Assembly: GCA_028819255.1 (NCBI GenBank)
Contig: JAPPMB010000088.1
Coordinates: forward strand, 2,113 to 36,762
Length of the DNA: 34,650 bases
Direction: 5' to 3'
Source: Bryobacterales bacterium
GTDB taxonomy: Bacteria; Acidobacteriota; Terriglobia; Bryobacterales; UBA6623
Part shown: one piece after another, positions 33,836-34,650 of the stretch
Layout: every line of letters begins with the position of its first letter
Position numbering within the stretch: the stretch's first letter is position 1
Notes under the pieces: model-generated
What the model was told of the DNA's origin: nothing
Databases searched by the model: none
What the model saw: the letters and a program-made list of their open reading frames with translations, nothing else
Translations under genes and position numbers: made by a program

Positions 33836-34567
33836 ATGGCACTGGGCCTCAGCCTCGGTCTGTCGGCGCCCGATTGGGCCGGTCGCATCAAGTTCGTCAA
33901 CGATCCGTTCCTGCGCCTGATTCGATCGATCACTGCGCCCGTGCTGGTCGGCGTGCTGATCCGAGCGATCGCTGGCGCGGGGTCCGTTGGCGCCTTGGGC
34001 CGGCTGGGCTGGAAGGCCGCGGTCTGCTTCGAGATTGCCAGAACCATTGCTATGGCGACCAAGCCCGGCGAGGGGCTAGCGGTCGGGACGGCAGACGCTG
34101 CCGGGATCGATGGGCCGGCCGGTCTGGCCGAGACACTGGAGAGCGCCGTCCCCACCAGCATCGTCGACGCGCTGGCGCGCGGCGATGTCCTGCAGATCGT
34201 GGTGATCTGCTTCCTGTTCGGCATCGCTTGCCTCTCAGTCGGGAGCAAGGCTCGGCCGGTGGTGGATTTCGCCGACGCCTTGGCCAAGGTCGCGTTTCGC
34301 TACACCGACTACGTGATGTATCTCGCGCCGCCGGCAGTGCTAGGAGCCTCCGCCAAAATGGTCGCCGGCGCCGGCTTCGGAGCGCCGGAGGGCCTCGCGG
34401 AGTTCGCTGCTGTCGCGTGGCTCGCACAAGGCCTCTTTCTTGGAGTGCTGCTGACGGGCGGACTGTTTCTCTGCGGCGTGCCGGTGCGGCGGATGCGCTT
34501 GCCCTCGCGCCAGGCCTGGCCGAGGAAGACGGCGGGGCTGTTGCAGTTGGGGATGGACTCGACGTAG
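33836..34567 (+). pseudogene. Truncated dicarboxylate/amino-acid:cation symporter
   Basis: About 243 codons with the sequence pattern of the DctA/GltP family: ILISMALGLSLGL directly after a stop codon, FLRLIRSITAPVLVGVLI, then VPTSIVDALARGDVLQIVV and RPVVDFADALAKVAFRYTDYVMYLAPPAVLGA. Full-length members have about 410-440 residues. Here the start is lost (a TAG sits just before ILIS), the reading frame stops after GGLFLCGVP and a degraded tail, and the substrate-binding C-terminal half is missing. It is probably non-functional. Confidence 0.75.
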
Positions 34568-34650
34568 AAGGCCACCGGGGGTTACATGGAAACAGAAGGG
34601 AATTATATACTTAAGTGCCCAAATGTAGGCCTAAGTGCTTGACTTTACGG
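34568..34650. other. Abruptly A+T-rich window end
   Basis: From about 34590 the sequence changes from G+C-rich to A+T-rich (AATTATATACTTAAG), with a short imperfect repeat of TAAGTGC. It is probably a contig end, a junction to a mobile element or an assembly error. No gene can be supported. Confidence 0.5.

Noticed and set aside
34585..34641. An 18-codon frame in the A+T-rich window end
   Set aside because: Too short, without a ribosome-binding site, and the sequence itself may be an assembly artefact.
1..34650. CRISPR arrays, rRNA and tRNA genes
   Set aside because: No regularly spaced repeats, no rRNA-like sequence and no recognisable tRNA arms were seen in the gaps; a covariance-model scan would be needed to exclude tRNAs fully.

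Overview
This is a G+C-rich bacterial window. It mixes ordinary housekeeping genes (asd, accD, folC, plsC, clpC, pyrE, aroC, rlmB) with two accessory stretches full of toxin-antitoxin genes and gene remnants. The adjacent PSD1-type cytochrome and DUF1501 genes, the Tat-exported enzymes, the DinB-like protein and the lipoprotein amidohydrolase suggest an Acidobacteriota-like or Planctomycetes/Verrucomicrobia-like organism. I lean to Acidobacteriota. This is inference from gene content, because no rRNA or other taxonomic marker is present. Both ends look like contig ends: bases 1-98 are a low-complexity A/C run, and the last ~60 bases turn abruptly A+T-rich.

Layout. (1) 266-4571, plus strand: exported class I cytochrome c, Tat-exported thiamine-diphosphate (ThDP) enzyme, an unrecognised overlapping gene and a lipoprotein amidohydrolase. 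A hairpin separates them from a convergent secreted epoxide hydrolase (4599-5795). (2) 5917-11233, accessory island: a PD-(D/E)XK nuclease-helicase of the DUF2075/Schlafen-group-3 type, a divergent ParE-like toxin, a copied and decayed fragment of the helicase gene's 5' end, a HEPN/MNT pair, a broken IS4-type transposase and a VapBC/FitAB-type pair. (3) 11496-15583: PSD1-type multidomain cytochrome and its usual DUF1501 partner. (4) 15888-23182, plus strand: a small zinc-ribbon protein, asd, a radical-SAM protein, accD-folC-plsC and a xylulokinase gene joined to plsC by an ATGA overlap. (5) 23246-25726: clpC on the minus strand, then a 634-base gap. (6) 26361-28815: two overlapping glycosyltransferase genes. 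(7) 29002-32121: pyrE and aroC (minus) divergent from rlmB (plus) across a palindromic -10 element, then a DinB-like gene with a leaderless-type promoter. (8) 32122-34567, second accessory stretch: strong hairpins, a small coiled-coil ORF, and a ribbon-helix-helix/HhH-GPD glycosylase-like fusion flanked by two related sequence blocks, an AbrB-like fragment and a truncated dicarboxylate symporter.

The items most worth a second look are the ribbon-helix-helix/HhH-GPD fusion with its operator-like dyad (32611-33412), the nuclease-helicase with a decayed 5' copy beside toxin genes (5917-9544), and the exported ThDP enzyme encoded next to a cytochrome c (266-2680). All functional statements come from reading motifs by eye; no database search was run.
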